Positions 1 through 10,156 of a stretch of DNA of 60,377 bases are shown here, piece by piece (the stretch's first letter is position 1; the number at the start of each line of letters is the position of its first letter). The translations under genes were made by a program, and so were the position numbers. The notes under the pieces were generated by a model. It saw only the letters and a list, made by a program, of their open reading frames with translations. It did no database searches and was not told the origin of the DNA. Source of the stretch: Paenibacillus puerhi (GTDB lineage Bacteria > Bacillota > Bacilli > Paenibacillales > NBRC-103111); the NCBI RefSeq assembly GCF_009846885.1, contig NZ_WUWM01000037.1:1-60377 (forward strand), written 5' to 3'.

Positions 1-66
1 CTCGACTTGCATGTATTAGGCACGCCGCCAGCGTTCGTCCTGAGCCAGGATCAAACTCTCCATTAA
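1..66 (-). rRNA. 16S rRNA, 5' end (partial)
   Basis: The complement begins with the near-universal 16S 5' segment GAGTTTGATCCTGGCTCAG (positions 57 down to 39) followed by the conserved GACGAACGCTGGCGGC stretch. The gene runs off the left edge. The mature 5' end is placed near 66 by analogy with Bacillus 16S and could be a few bases off. It is the first gene of an rRNA operon downstream of lysS, the position of rrnJ in B. subtilis. Confidence 0.97.
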
Positions 67-67
67 G

Positions 68-102
68 GTAGTCTTTTCGGTCCGAAGGCCGAAATGACTA
101 CA
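68..102 (-). other. 16S leader hairpin
   Basis: Just 5' of the 16S gene the transcript can fold as GTAGTC / GACTAC enclosing TTTCGG / CCGAAA, a strong hairpin. Position and shape fit a leader structure beside the mature 5' end. Its function is inferred. Confidence 0.6.
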
Positions 103-168
103 AGGTTTGTTCGACTTGCTCAAAAGTAATGCTAGCGAGAATTTTCATTCTCTATTTAACACTCACTC

Positions 169-187
169 GTTGTTCAGTTTTCAAAGG
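169..187 (-). promoter_or_regulatory. rrn leader antitermination-type sequence
   Basis: The minus strand reads CCTTTGAAAACTGAACAAC. This phrase is typical of Bacillales 16S leaders and of the 23S-distal spacer. A related sequence (CCAGTTTTCAGGG) lies behind the 23S gene at the right end of the window. A nut/boxA-like antitermination role is family knowledge, not shown here. Confidence 0.5.
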
Positions 188-251
188 GCAATGAAAATGC
201 TTGGGTTTACTCTCAACTCCGAATTACTCATCCGTCGAAAGCAACTCTTAT

Positions 252-281
252 ATCTTATCACACTTTCAATCGCGAATGCAA
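252..281 (-). promoter_or_regulatory. rrn promoter P2
   Basis: The -35 TTGCAT (276-281) and -10 TAAGAT (252-257) are 18 bp apart. An A-rich stretch just upstream (minus strand AGAAAAAAAGC) would suit an UP element. It precedes the 16S leader by about 190 nt. Confidence 0.65.
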
Positions 282-337
282 GCTTTTTTTCTCGCATTTT
301 ATTTTCTTAAGCGCATGCCTCAGAAGCGACAAGTGTT

Positions 338-366
338 AATATATCAAATCCTATCGAATAATGCAA
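338..366 (-). promoter_or_regulatory. rrn promoter P1
   Basis: The -35 TTGCAT (361-366) and -10 TATATT (338-343) are exactly 17 bp apart, with A-rich sequence upstream (TTAAAAAAAGAGG). It uses the same -35 hexamer as P2. Tandem promoters like this are the rule for Bacillus rRNA operons. Confidence 0.75.
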
Positions 367-426
367 CCTCTTTTTTTAAGCCAATCTTTACAAGATACAT
401 ATAGAACTCGATTCTGCCGACACCTG

Positions 427-462
427 TAAAAAAAGCGTACGGCTCTCGGGAGCCATACGCTT
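427..462 (-). terminator. Terminator of lysS
   Basis: A 12-bp stem (AAGCGTATGGCT / AGCCGTACGCTT, one G-T pair) with a 6-nt loop is followed by seven T on the minus strand. It sits 16 bp after the lysS stop and insulates lysS from the rRNA promoters. Confidence 0.9.
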
Positions 463-477
463 GTCTTTCTTAATGCT

Positions 478-2043
<1,566 letters not shown>

Positions 2044-2077
2044 CTTCTAAAAGAGGTTGTTCAAAAAGCCTCACTCG

Positions 2078-2168
2078 GTCGCGAAGTAACGGATGAAGCA
2101 ACGCGACATGAACCCTCAAATCACCTTCGAGGCCCGGTACCCATGGTGAGGGTTTACCGGCATGTCGC
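2078..2168 (-). other. Structured intergenic RNA element upstream of lysS
   Basis: On the minus strand three contiguous segments, GCGACATG (2168-2161), CCGGTA (2160-2155) and AACCCTCA (2154-2147), each have an exact complement downstream: CATGTCGC (2110-2103), TACCGG (2139-2134) and TGAGGGTT (2118-2111). The two 8-bp helices form one hairpin with CCGGTA as a bulge that can pair with its apical loop, making a pseudoknot. An alternative stem GTCGCG/CGCGAC (2107-2102 with 2083-2078) would break the outer helix. No T-box motif or riboswitch class was recognised. It may be a leader RNA or a dispersed repeat. Confidence 0.6.
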
Positions 2169-2250
2169 TCTTCCTTCCTCAGTTTCTCGCGCTTTTGCCC
2201 AGTGCAGATAGGGTTGGCTCTTTGAACTCGCATCTCCAAGACCTGCCTGC

Positions 2251-2727
2251 TTACTTCTGAATGTCGATAATTTCATATTGAATAACGCCTGCAGGTACGG
2301 TTACATCAACAACTGAGCCTTTGTTCTTACCGAGAATAGCCTTGCCGACCGGGCTCTCATTGGAAATTTTGTTCTGGAACGGATCGGATTCGGCCGTACC
2401 GACGATCGAGTACTCCAGGATATCTCCGAACTCGAGGTCCTTCAGAGTAACCTTGGAGCCTACGCTTACGGTATCGGTATCCACTTCGTCATTATTAATA
2501 ATACGGGCATTGCGGAGCATCTTCTCCAGCGTGATGATGCGTCCCTCGACGAACGCCTGCTCATTCTTCGCATCCTCGTATTCGGAATTCTCACTGATGT
2601 CTCCGTAGCCGATAGCTACTTTGATCCGCTCCGCCACTTCACGCCGCTTCACAGACTTCAGATGTTCCAGCTCTTCTTCGAGCCTTATCAGACCTTCCTG
2701 GGTGAGAATGACTTCTTTTTCGCTCAT
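2251..2727 (-). CDS. greA: Transcription elongation factor GreA
   Basis: Binds the RNA polymerase secondary channel and stimulates cleavage of backtracked transcripts. At 158 residues it matches the family. It has an N-terminal antiparallel coiled coil (about 1-75) with the acidic tip [15 protein letters not shown] near residues 40-55, and a C-terminal FKBP-like domain. The start at 2727 (MSEKEVIL) follows GGGAG by 10 nt; a longer frame to 2814 has no support. It is transcribed from its own consensus promoter at 2858-2886 and followed by lysS after 276 bp. Confidence 0.96.
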   Translation of the reverse strand: MSEKEVILTQEGLIRLEEELEHLKSVKRREVAERIKVAIGYGDISENSEYEDAKNEQAFVEGRIITLEKMLRNARIINNDEVDTDTVSVGSKVTLKDLEFGDILEYSIVGTAESDPFQNKISNESPVGKAILGKNKGSVVDVTVPAGVIQYEIIDIQK

Positions 2728-2857
2728 TGCCACATATCTCCCGTCATGTGAAAGATTTTCATAGAACCAGATCGATCGAACATGAGTTCGCTTTGAATTG
2801 CAATATGAACGCATGGAAAGCGGCTTAACTCCCGCTAACCCCGATGACTATTGAATG

Positions 2858-2886
2858 ATTATATTTCAAGCCAACTTAAATGTCAA
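2858..2886 (-). promoter_or_regulatory. Sigma-A promoter of greA
   Basis: A perfect -35 TTGACA (2881-2886) and perfect -10 TATAAT (2858-2863) are separated by 17 bp. Few promoters in the window match the consensus this well. Confidence 0.93.
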
Positions 2887-2903
2887 TGTAAGCCAAATAA
2901 CGG

Positions 2904-2925
2904 AAAAGCCCGACCTCGGCCGGCC
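2904..2925 (-). terminator. Terminator of the folate/dusB operon
   Basis: A GC-rich hairpin (GGCCGGCC with GGTCGGGC) is followed by TTTTC, starting 9 bp after the dusB stop and ahead of the greA promoter. The U tract is short, so strength is moderate. Confidence 0.65.
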
Positions 2926-2933
2926 TGAAATAC

Positions 2934-3926
2934 TTACTGCGCCGCCACTTCACGATCCTCCAGCGTATGAATGAAATCATTCAGCAGCTGGACCATCGCA
3001 TCGCGCTTCGTTTGCTCCATGATAGCATCTTTAATACGCGCTGCCCCGTGAAGCCCCTTCAAATACCAGGCCAGATGCTTGCGCATCTCCTTCACGGCTA
3101 CGGATTCGCCTTTGAGCGCAGTCAACCGGTCCAGGTGAAGAATCGCAATCCGTATCTTCTCTTGAGGGGACGGCTCCGCCGGGAGCTCCCCGTGGGTCAG
3201 GTACTGAATCGTGCGGTACAGCATCCATGGATTGCCCAGTGCGGCCCGGCCGATCATGACGCCGTCGACTCCGGTATGATCCAGCATCCGCTTCGCATCC
3301 TCCGGCGTAAACACGTCCCCGTTGCCGATAACCGGGATTTTGACGGACTCCTTCACTTCTTTGATAATGTCCCAGTTCGCATGGCCGGTGTACATCTGAA
3401 CCCGGGTACGTCCATGAACCGCAACCGCAGCGCCGCCGCCATTTTCCACGGCCTTCGCATTCTGCACGGCATACACATGATCGTCATCCCAGCCTATGCG
3501 CATCTTGACGGTAAGCGGTTTGCTGACAGCCTTGGAAACGGTAGCGACCATCTGTTCGATTTTACCGGGGTCCAGCAGCCAGCGCGCTCCGGCGTCGCAT
3601 TTCGTAATTTTCGGAACCGGACATCCCATATTGATATCGATGATATCGGCGTTCGTATGCTCATCGACATATTTAGCCGCTTCGACGAGCGTCTCGGTAT
3701 CTCCTCCGAAAATTTGCAGACTGAGCGGCTTCTCCCTCTCATCGACATACAGCATATCAAGCGTGCGGTGGTTGCCGTGCAGGATCGCCTTGTCGCTGAC
3801 CATCTCCGCACAAACAAGACCGCAGCCGAACTCCTTGGCGATCAGCCGGAAGGCGGGGTTGCAGACTCCGGCCATCGGAGCCAGAACAACATTGTTGGGG
3901 GCGGTGACGTTACCGATCGTTAGCAT
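2934..3926 (-). CDS. dusB: tRNA-dihydrouridine synthase
   Basis: An FMN- and NADPH-dependent enzyme reducing uridines in the tRNA D-loop. The 330-residue product has the Dus TIM-barrel signatures APMAGVCNPAF near residue 17, NMGCPVPKI near 100 with the expected catalytic cysteine, and HGRTR near 167. The second ATG at 3926 is chosen since AAAGGAG lies 8 nt before it; the ATG two codons earlier is only 3 nt away. It ends the pabB-folK-yazB transcription unit, matching yacF in B. subtilis. Confidence 0.94.
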   Translation of the reverse strand: MLTIGNVTAPNNVVLAPMAGVCNPAFRLIAKEFGCGLVCAEMVSDKAILHGNHRTLDMLYVDEREKPLSLQIFGGDTETLVEAAKYVDEHTNADIIDINMGCPVPKITKCDAGARWLLDPGKIEQMVATVSKAVSKPLTVKMRIGWDDDHVYAVQNAKAVENGGGAAVAVHGRTRVQMYTGHANWDIIKEVKESVKIPVIGNGDVFTPEDAKRMLDHTGVDGVMIGRAALGNPWMLYRTIQYLTHGELPAEPSPQEKIRIAILHLDRLTALKGESVAVKEMRKHLAWYLKGLHGAARIKDAIMEQTKRDAMVQLLNDFIHTLEDREVAAQ

Positions 3927-3957
3927 TTGCATTCACTCCTTTCCTGATGTTCATTCG

Positions 3958-4188
3958 TTACAAACGTCCGCTTCGGGCAGAAACGAGAGACGGCTCCAGT
4001 TCCTCCGGATCGATCCCCAGTGCTTCCGAGATCTTAACGATGATGGCTTCATCCGCTTTGCGCGTCCCCCGCTCGATAGCGCCCAGCACAGCAATGGATA
4101 CCTCCAGCCGCTGAGCCAGTTCGTTTTGTGTAAAGCCTTTTAATTTGCGAAAAGCGCGGATGCGCTGAGCTAGCACGTTTTTCTCCAA
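3958..4188 (-). CDS. yazB: Small XRE-family DNA-binding protein (YazB-like)
   Basis: A 76-residue protein made almost entirely of a helix-turn-helix domain (about 7-60): QRIRAFRKLKGFTQNELAQRL, then an IERGTRKADE-type recognition region. It overlaps the 3' end of folK by 19 bp, so it is translated with the folate operon. The same small regulator sits between folK and dusB in B. subtilis. Its target is not known to me; autoregulation of the folate operon is only a guess. Confidence 0.87.
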   Translation of the reverse strand: MEKNVLAQRIRAFRKLKGFTQNELAQRLEVSIAVLGAIERGTRKADEAIIVKISEALGIDPEELEPSLVSARSGRL

Positions 4189-4694
4189 GGCCTAACGCCT
4201 TCCTTTCCTTCAACCCACTCTAGCCGCTCTCGGAAAGCCCGCGCATCGGGCACCTCCAGCTTCTCCATAGCATCGATCAACGGAACGAGGACGAAAGCCC
4301 GCTCCATCATGCGTGGGTGGGGTAATATCAAGTCCGGATCATCCTGACGGACATCCCCGAACAACAGCAGGTCCAGATCGATCGTACGGGGTCCCCAGCG
4401 GACCTCGCGCTTGCGGCCAAGCCTCTGCTCTACTTGCTGCATCCGCTTCAAAAGCTCATAAGGCGGATGCGAGGTTCTTACCGCTACCACCATATTAAGA
4501 AAGGAGTCCTGATCGGTATACCCGACCGGCTCCGTTTCGTATATCCCTGAACAGGAGGCCGTGTGTATCCCTGAATCCTCCCCTAACAGCCGGATTGCCT
4601 CCGACAAGTACCGCTCCCGGTCCCCCATATTGGAACCCAGAGCGATGTAAGCCAAGATTAGCGGCTCGCGCTCCTGCGCGTCCGTTGCATTCAT
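4170..4694 (-). CDS. folK: 2-amino-4-hydroxy-6-hydroxymethyldihydropteridine pyrophosphokinase
   Basis: Transfers pyrophosphate from ATP to hydroxymethyl-dihydropterin, the step before dihydropteroate synthase. Family signatures are YIALGSNMGDRERYL near the N-terminus and RWGPRTIDLDLLLFGD around residue 100, holding the Mg-ATP aspartates. At 174 residues it has normal length. It starts 3 bp after the folB stop and its end overlaps yazB. The ribosome site is weak (GCGGGCATAACG), consistent with translational coupling. Confidence 0.94.
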   Translation of the reverse strand: MNATDAQEREPLILAYIALGSNMGDRERYLSEAIRLLGEDSGIHTASCSGIYETEPVGYTDQDSFLNMVVAVRTSHPPYELLKRMQQVEQRLGRKREVRWGPRTIDLDLLLFGDVRQDDPDLILPHPRMMERAFVLVPLIDAMEKLEVPDARAFRERLEWVEGKEGVRPWRKTC

Positions 4695-4697
4695 CCG

Positions 4698-5060
4698 TTA
4701 TGCCCGCTTTCTATGAATTTCTGCCGACACCCCGTCAAACTGAATCGCTACCGGAGGATTCGGCTTGTGTACGCGTACCGTAATGGCATGTATACCAGTA
4801 TAAGTGGATAGCACCTCGGATGCAATATGTTCGGCCAGCGCTTCGATCAGCTTGTACGTACGCTCTTCGACGATGCTTCGGATCAGTTCGGATACTTCCG
4901 CATAGTTCACGGTATCCTCGAGCGCGTCGGAGCGGCCCGCCCGATCCAGCGGCATATGCAGCTCCGCATCGACGACATAACGCTGACCCAGCTTGTTCTC
5001 TTCCGGGAACACGCCATGGTAACCGTAGAAGGCCAGGCCCTTCATCGTGATTTTGTCCAT
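4698..5060 (-). CDS. folB: Dihydroneopterin aldolase
   Basis: Converts dihydroneopterin to hydroxymethyl-dihydropterin and glycolaldehyde. The 120-residue product is the standard length and shows FYGYHGVFPEENKLGQ at residues 10-25 and the TYKLIEALAEHIA helix. The start at 5060 (MDKITMKG) gives the standard length; an ATG at 5078 adds six residues but overlaps the GAGGAG ribosome site. It lies between folP and folK. Confidence 0.94.
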   Translation of the reverse strand: MDKITMKGLAFYGYHGVFPEENKLGQRYVVDAELHMPLDRAGRSDALEDTVNYAEVSELIRSIVEERTYKLIEALAEHIASEVLSTYTGIHAITVRVHKPNPPVAIQFDGVSAEIHRKRA

Positions 5061-5116
5061 TGCCGCAAGTCTCCTCATTTCGCTTTATATTCGTAGCGGA
5101 TCATCATGTCCTCATG

Positions 5117-5956
5117 TCAGGCACGATGCCGAAGGATAGTGTCCGTCATATCGGCTACACGCCGCATCGCAAGCACATCATGCACCCGTACGATATGACA
5201 GCCTTGGGCGATCCCGAGGGCAACCGTCGCAGCCGTCCCCTCCACCAGATCATGCGTGGGCAAATCAAGCGTACGGCGGATCATGCTCTTGCGGGAAGTC
5301 CCGAGCAGCACCGGGTAGCCGAGCGCCGCAATCCGGTGAAGTTCGTTCATCAGCTGCAGATTCTGCTCGTAGGACTTGGCAAAGCCGATCCCGGGATCAA
5401 GCACGATCTGCTCATCCCGGATACCGGCCTTATGCGCGCGTTCTATCATCAGCCACAAATCTTCCATAACATCCTGTATAAAATTAGCATACACCGCTTC
5501 CACCCGATTATGCATCAGAACGATCGGACAGTTGAAATCGGTAGCGACAGCGGCCATATCAGGATCATACATCAGACCCCAGATGTCGTTGAGAATCGTT
5601 GCCCCGGCCTGCATCGCTTCACGCGCGGTTTCGGCCCTGTAGGTGTCGACGGAGATCGGCACGGTGAGGCCGGCTTCCCGCAAGGCCCGAATGACCGGCG
5701 TCACTCTCCGCCGTTCCTCCTCTGGGCTGACGGGGTCGGCGCCCGGCCGGGTCGACTCACCGCCGATATCGAGTATATCGGCCCCCTCCGCGACCATCTG
5801 GCGCGCGCGTGCTACGGCAGCCTCAAGCTCTACATAAGCTCCTCCGTCCGAGAACGAATCCGGAGTCACATTCAGAATCCCCATGACAAGAGTCCGGCCG
5901 CTTGTACCGGCTTGCCGCCCTAGGTCGAAGGGCATTGTCCCTGCAGCGTTATTCAT
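5117..5956 (-). CDS. folP: Dihydropteroate synthase
   Basis: Condenses p-aminobenzoate with the pterin pyrophosphate and is the sulfonamide target (sul in B. subtilis). The 279-residue TIM barrel shows GILNVTPDSFSDGG near residue 25, GGESTRPGADPV near 60 and LGTSRKSMI near 220. It overlaps the end of pabC by 8 bp, so pabC, folP, folB and folK form one unit linking PABA supply to its use. Confidence 0.96.
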   Translation of the reverse strand: MNNAAGTMPFDLGRQAGTSGRTLVMGILNVTPDSFSDGGAYVELEAAVARARQMVAEGADILDIGGESTRPGADPVSPEEERRRVTPVIRALREAGLTVPISVDTYRAETAREAMQAGATILNDIWGLMYDPDMAAVATDFNCPIVLMHNRVEAVYANFIQDVMEDLWLMIERAHKAGIRDEQIVLDPGIGFAKSYEQNLQLMNELHRIAALGYPVLLGTSRKSMIRRTLDLPTHDLVEGTAATVALGIAQGCHIVRVHDVLAMRRVADMTDTILRHRA

Positions 5957-6854
5957 TTACCCTATTGCCCCTTCCTGTAAACATCCTTGTCGTCTCGGCC
6001 CGGTACAATTGCTGCAGACGCCGCGTGAGCGTGCCGGTCTCTCCCGTACCGACCTGCAAGGCCGCCCCCTTCCGATCCAGAAGAGTGGCAACCGGTACGA
6101 TCTCTTGAATCGAATTGGTCAGAAACACCTCGTCCGCACCCGCAAGCCGTTCCCAGCCGTAACGTCCCTCAGCCGCTTCGAGACCCAGCTCCGCAGCAAG
6201 CTCCAGCACCTTGCGCCTCGTTATACCCGGGAGCAGACCCGTGTCTACCGAAGGCGTGAACAGCCGATCCTTTTCTACGAAGAACAGATTGCTGACCATC
6301 CCCTCGCACAAGTCTCCCGCTCCGTCCAGAAACAGTCCTTCGGCGCCGGCGGCCCAGGGGTAACCGTTCAGCTCGTGCCTGGCCAGTATATTATTCATAT
6401 AATGCAGCGACTTCAGCCTTATCGGCCCTTCCGGCGTATTGCGCCTTAGCGACAAGAGCTGCAGAGCCTTGGGTGTCGGGAACACGGCAGGATCGTAAGG
6501 CGGCAGCGGCTTGACGTAGATGAGATCCCATGGCGCTTCATAGTCTCCAGGCGGCAATCCCAGCGCCTCGACTCCCGCTGTCACCGTCAGCCTGAAATAC
6601 GCATCGCTCAGGCCATTGGCCGCGAGCAGAGCCGCGAACCGTTCCTCCAATCTCCGGCGGTCCGGGCGGTAGCGGATTCCCAGCGCTTCACAACCGGCCA
6701 GCAGCCGCTCCAGGTGCCAATCAAGCAAGTAAGCTTCGCCGCCATAGGTTCGAAATGTCTCGAATAGCCCCATACCGTAGAGAAAGCCGTGGTCGTATAC
6801 AGAGACCACGGCTTGTCGTTCCTCTATAAGGATCCCCTTGCAATCGATCATCAT
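5949..6854 (-). CDS. pabC: Aminodeoxychorismate lyase
   Basis: A class IV PLP enzyme releasing pyruvate from aminodeoxychorismate to give p-aminobenzoate. The 301-residue sequence has [18 protein letters not shown] near residue 20, the predicted PLP lysine in [11 protein letters not shown] (about 145) and [10 protein letters not shown]. Fold type IV also includes branched-chain and D-amino acid aminotransferases, but the pabB/pabA neighbours make the lyase assignment strong. The ATG overlaps the pabA stop by 4 bp. Confidence 0.93.
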   Translation of the reverse strand: MMIDCKGILIEERQAVVSVYDHGFLYGMGLFETFRTYGGEAYLLDWHLERLLAGCEALGIRYRPDRRRLEERFAALLAANGLSDAYFRLTVTAGVEALGLPPGDYEAPWDLIYVKPLPPYDPAVFPTPKALQLLSLRRNTPEGPIRLKSLHYMNNILARHELNGYPWAAGAEGLFLDGAGDLCEGMVSNLFFVEKDRLFTPSVDTGLLPGITRRKVLELAAELGLEAAEGRYGWERLAGADEVFLTNSIQEIVPVATLLDRKGAALQVGTGETGTLTRRLQQLYRAETTRMFTGRGNRVNE

Positions 6855-7432
6855 ACCCGGCTCAGGACGGTCTCTTGAAGGAAATTGCGAAGCATCTGAT
6901 GACCGTAGTCGGTGATGATGGATTCCGGATGGAATTGCACGCCCTCGATCGGGTACTCTTTATGACGCAGCCCCATGATCTCGCCTTCGGCGGTTTCGGC
7001 GCTGATCTCGAGGCAATCCGGAAGCGTCTCCCGCTTGACGATCAGCGAATGGTAGCGCGTAGCCGTAAATGGCGAGGGCAGATCCTTGAAGACCGTCTTG
7101 CCGTCATGGAAGATTTCCGAGGTTTTGCCATGCATCAAACGTTCGGCCCGAATGACTTCGCCTCCGAACATTTGGCCAATGGACTGATGCCCCAGACAAA
7201 CGCCAAGAATAGGAACCTTCCCTTTAAAGTGATCGATCAGGGATAAGCTGATACCGGCTTCATTCGGTGTACACGGTCCCGGCGAAATCAGAATATGATC
7301 CGGAGCCAATTGCTCAATGCCAATCAGATCGATCTCATCATTGCGGCGAACGACAATCTCCTGTCCGAGCTCCCCGAGGTACTGCACCAGGTTGTACGTA
7401 AAAGAATCGTAATTATCGATTACCAGAATCAT
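6851..7432 (-). CDS. pabA: Glutamine amidotransferase, PABA/anthranilate synthase component II
   Basis: Supplies ammonia from glutamine to PabB. The triad elements are [10 protein letters not shown] (catalytic Cys near residue 79) and GVQFHPESI (His near 168 with Glu). In B. subtilis the protein here serves both PABA and tryptophan synthesis; dual use cannot be judged from this window because no trp genes are present. It sits 6 bp after pabB and overlaps pabC. Confidence 0.95.
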   Translation of the reverse strand: MILVIDNYDSFTYNLVQYLGELGQEIVVRRNDEIDLIGIEQLAPDHILISPGPCTPNEAGISLSLIDHFKGKVPILGVCLGHQSIGQMFGGEVIRAERLMHGKTSEIFHDGKTVFKDLPSPFTATRYHSLIVKRETLPDCLEISAETAEGEIMGLRHKEYPIEGVQFHPESIITDYGHQMLRNFLQETVLSRV

Positions 7433-7438
7433 CGTAAA

Positions 7439-8992
7439 CTACCTCCTGCGGCTAATCGGCTGCCGCTCGCTGTATTGGATAGCTTTCCACATCGCCTTGG
7501 CTTTGTTCATCGACTCCGTATACTCCTTCTCCGGCACGGAGTCGATCACGATCCCCGCGCCGGCCTGCACATAACCAACACCATTACAAACGACCAAAGT
7601 CCGGATAATAATATTAAATTCCATATCTCCATTGTAATCGATCCAGCCCATCGACCCTGTATAGGGGCCGCGGCGGACCGGCTCCAGCTCTTCGATGATT
7701 TCCATCGTGCGGATCTTGGGAGCCCCTGTAATTGTCCCTCCGGGAAAGGTAGCGGCGATAACGTCGAATGCATCGCGTCCTTTTGCGAGCTTGCCCTCCA
7801 CCTCGGAGACGATGTGCATCACATGCGAGTAATATTCGATAACCATAAACTCTTTGACCTGAACGCTTCCATATTCCGAGATACGTCCGATGTCATTGCG
7901 CTCCAGATCGACCAGCATAATATGCTCAGCCCGCTCTTTCTCATGATGGATAAGCTCAGCGGCCAGCTGCCGGTCCTCCTCTTCGCTCGCGCCGCGCGGA
8001 CGCGTGCCTGCGATAGGACGCGTACGGACGACTCCCTCCTCCAGCTGGACAAGCAGCTCGGGAGAGCCGGAGACAAGCTGAAAGTCGGCGAATCGGAGCA
8101 TACCCATGTACGGGGACGGATTCACCCTCCGCAGCCATTCGTAGATCTCTTCAGGCTCTGCGGAAAGCTTCTTGTGCTGCCGCACCGACAGGTTGACCTG
8201 GAACACGTCGCCGGCCGCGATATATTCGCGAATGCTCCGGACAGCGGCTATATAGTCGGCTCGGGGAAAATCCGCCGCAACATCTTGCATCGATTCGGGA
8301 TCGATCTGCAAGAGGTCCTCGTCCATGCACCGGCGCTTTTCCTCCGCTTCTTGAATGTGCCGCGCGTCCTGCCAAGCCGCTTCGAGCCGGTCCCACAGCG
8401 ACTTCATCTTGTCAACCGCGGCTGCGGCCGCCTGATACATCGACTCTAACCCCGACTTTGCACCTGTATCCCCGGAGGGAAGATGCGTATGGAAAGCGCA
8501 GTACAGTCTGTTGTCCTGATGGTCGACGATCCACAATTCATCTACACGAACAAAAGCATAATCCGGTATGGGCAAGTCCGCGGCAGCCCGTACCGGAAGA
8601 CGCTCGATCGTGCGGATCGTGTCATAGCTCCAGAAGCCGAGGCAGCCTCCAAGCCACTTGGGGGCCTGCTCGACACGCGGCGACCGGTAAGGCGCCATCC
8701 ATTGCTTGACCAGCTCGAGCGGTTTACCCTGCAGGCTCTGCGGGCACTGCCCTTGTTCCGTAACTACGGCTTCCAGGCCAGTGCCGCGAATCTCGGAGAC
8801 CGGCCTCAAGCCGAGAAACGTATACCTTCCTCCCTTACCGCTTTCCAGCACGAAGGCCCCAGGCAGTGCCGTCTCCCAGGCAGGAGCCCAGGAGAGCATA
8901 GGACTTCCCTTCAAAGGGAAGCTTCGGACGTAAGGCAGTACGGAATAATCCTTTGCCCAACTTGTCCACATGTCATAGGATGTCAACAGCAT
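7439..8992 (-). CDS. pabB: Aminodeoxychorismate synthase component I
   Basis: Aminates chorismate with ammonia from PabA. The 517-residue product has the chorismate-binding block in its C-terminal half: GSPELLV, PIAGTRPRG, ERAEHIMLVDLERNDIGR and the FPGGTITGAPKIR signature. The PIAGTRPRG form (Lys missing where anthranilate synthase differs) and the fol neighbours favour PabB over TrpE. The ATG at 8992 follows AAGGCGGA. It is the first gene of the operon, which continues without a break to dusB. Confidence 0.94.
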   Translation of the reverse strand: MLLTSYDMWTSWAKDYSVLPYVRSFPLKGSPMLSWAPAWETALPGAFVLESGKGGRYTFLGLRPVSEIRGTGLEAVVTEQGQCPQSLQGKPLELVKQWMAPYRSPRVEQAPKWLGGCLGFWSYDTIRTIERLPVRAAADLPIPDYAFVRVDELWIVDHQDNRLYCAFHTHLPSGDTGAKSGLESMYQAAAAAVDKMKSLWDRLEAAWQDARHIQEAEEKRRCMDEDLLQIDPESMQDVAADFPRADYIAAVRSIREYIAAGDVFQVNLSVRQHKKLSAEPEEIYEWLRRVNPSPYMGMLRFADFQLVSGSPELLVQLEEGVVRTRPIAGTRPRGASEEEDRQLAAELIHHEKERAEHIMLVDLERNDIGRISEYGSVQVKEFMVIEYYSHVMHIVSEVEGKLAKGRDAFDVIAATFPGGTITGAPKIRTMEIIEELEPVRRGPYTGSMGWIDYNGDMEFNIIIRTLVVCNGVGYVQAGAGIVIDSVPEKEYTESMNKAKAMWKAIQYSERQPISRRR

Positions 8993-9073
8993 CGATCATT
9001 CCGCCTTTTCTTCCGTTCGGATTCAAGTGTTGGAATTAGTATACTTGAAATCCGCTATGAAAAAAAGGGGATT

Positions 9074-9101
9074 ACCAAAAAGCCCGCTCAGGTGAGCGGG
9101 C
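9074..9101 (-). terminator. Terminator of cysK
   Basis: A 9-bp stem GCCCGCTCA/TGAGCGGGC is followed by TTTTTGG on the minus strand, 17 bp after the cysK stop. Confidence 0.9.
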
Positions 9102-9117
9102 CATGCAGGCTGCAAGC

Positions 9118-10056
9118 TTAGTCTTCGAATTGATACAGAGGAGTGGACAAATAACGTTCCCCGTTACTAGGTACGACAGCTACAACGCGCTTGCCCGCAC
9201 CAAGCTCCTTGGCTACTTTCAGAGCGGCAAAGATGGCTGCTCCGGAAGAAATACCGCCGAGGATGCCTTCTTCTTTCGCTACGCGGCGCGACGTTTCGAA
9301 TGCATCGTCATTCTCAACAGGAATAACAGCGTCATACAAGCTGGTGTTCAGGATATCCGGCACAAAACCGGCACCGATACCTTGGATCTTGTGAGGACCT
9401 GGCTTCCCGCCGGAAAGTACAGGGGATGCAGCAGGCTCAACGGCATAGATCTTAATGTCAGGGAAGTTTTCCTTCAAGACACCGCCAGCGCCTGTGATCG
9501 TACCGCCAGTACCAATCCCGGAGATGAACGCATCCAACTTGCCGTCATGAGATTTAATAGCTTCTACAATCTCAGGTCCCGTCGTTTCCCGGTGAACCTT
9601 AACGTTCGCCTGGTTTTTAAACTGCTGCGGGATGAAGTAGCCTGGGTTTTCAGCTACGATCTCTTCAGCGCGCTTGATGGCGCCCTTCATTCCTTCGGCT
9701 CCTGGCGTCAGAACGAGTTGAGCACCATAAGCACGCAGCAGGTTGCGACGCTCGATGGACATCGTTTCCGGCATAACGAGGATCGCTTTGTAGCCTTTAG
9801 CCGCAGCGACCAAAGCCAGCCCGATTCCCGTATTTCCGCTCGTCGGCTCTACGATCGTATCGCCCGGCTTGATACGGCCCTCTTGCTCAGCTACCTCGAT
9901 CATGCTGATCGCGATCCGGTCTTTTACACTCGCACCCGGATTCTGGTACTCCAGCTTCACATAAATTTCAGCGCTGCCTTCCGGCACAACGCGGTTAAGC
10001 TTAACAAGCGGCGTATCCCCAATCAATTCCGTGATGCTTTGGACCAATCTTGCCAT
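9118..10056 (-). CDS. cysK: Cysteine synthase A (O-acetylserine sulfhydrylase)
   Basis: A PLP enzyme making cysteine from O-acetylserine and sulfide. The 312-residue product shows the PLP lysine motif [11 protein letters not shown] (about residue 42), the [10 protein letters not shown] phosphate-proximal loop and [10 protein letters not shown]. The start at 10056 (MARLVQSI) follows GAGGAGGAG; an upstream frame to 10083 would overlap that site. Its consensus promoter at 10120-10148 and own terminator make it a single-gene unit. In B. subtilis CysK also binds CymR; a CymR-like sequence lies in its leader. Confidence 0.96.
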   Translation of the reverse strand: MARLVQSITELIGDTPLVKLNRVVPEGSAEIYVKLEYQNPGASVKDRIAISMIEVAEQEGRIKPGDTIVEPTSGNTGIGLALVAAAKGYKAILVMPETMSIERRNLLRAYGAQLVLTPGAEGMKGAIKRAEEIVAENPGYFIPQQFKNQANVKVHRETTGPEIVEAIKSHDGKLDAFISGIGTGGTITGAGGVLKENFPDIKIYAVEPAASPVLSGGKPGPHKIQGIGAGFVPDILNTSLYDAVIPVENDDAFETSRRVAKEEGILGGISSGAAIFAALKVAKELGAGKRVVAVVPSNGERYLSTPLYQFED

Positions 10057-10086
10057 TCGTATTCTCCTCCTCAAGAGCGCCAAAAA

Positions 10087-10148
10087 TATCCGACTAATTT
10101 GCTAGGTATTATACAGTCAATATTATCAACCCATGAGGATGTTGTCAA
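10087..10148 (-). promoter_or_regulatory. cysK promoter with possible CymR site
   Basis: The -35 TTGACA (10143-10148) and -10 TAATAT (10120-10125) are 17 bp apart, so transcription starts near 10113. The first transcribed bases (minus strand ATAATACCTAGC then AAATTAGTCGGATATT, 10087-10115) resemble the CymR boxes found before sulfur genes of Bacillales. The promoter is well supported; the CymR match is from memory of the motif and needs a matrix scan. Confidence 0.75.
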
Positions 10149-10156
10149 TATGAAAG

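Noticed and set aside
7295..8449. Plus-strand open frame of about 380 codons opposite pabA/pabB
   Set aside because: Antisense to conserved PabA and PabB coding sequence, no start signal or motif.
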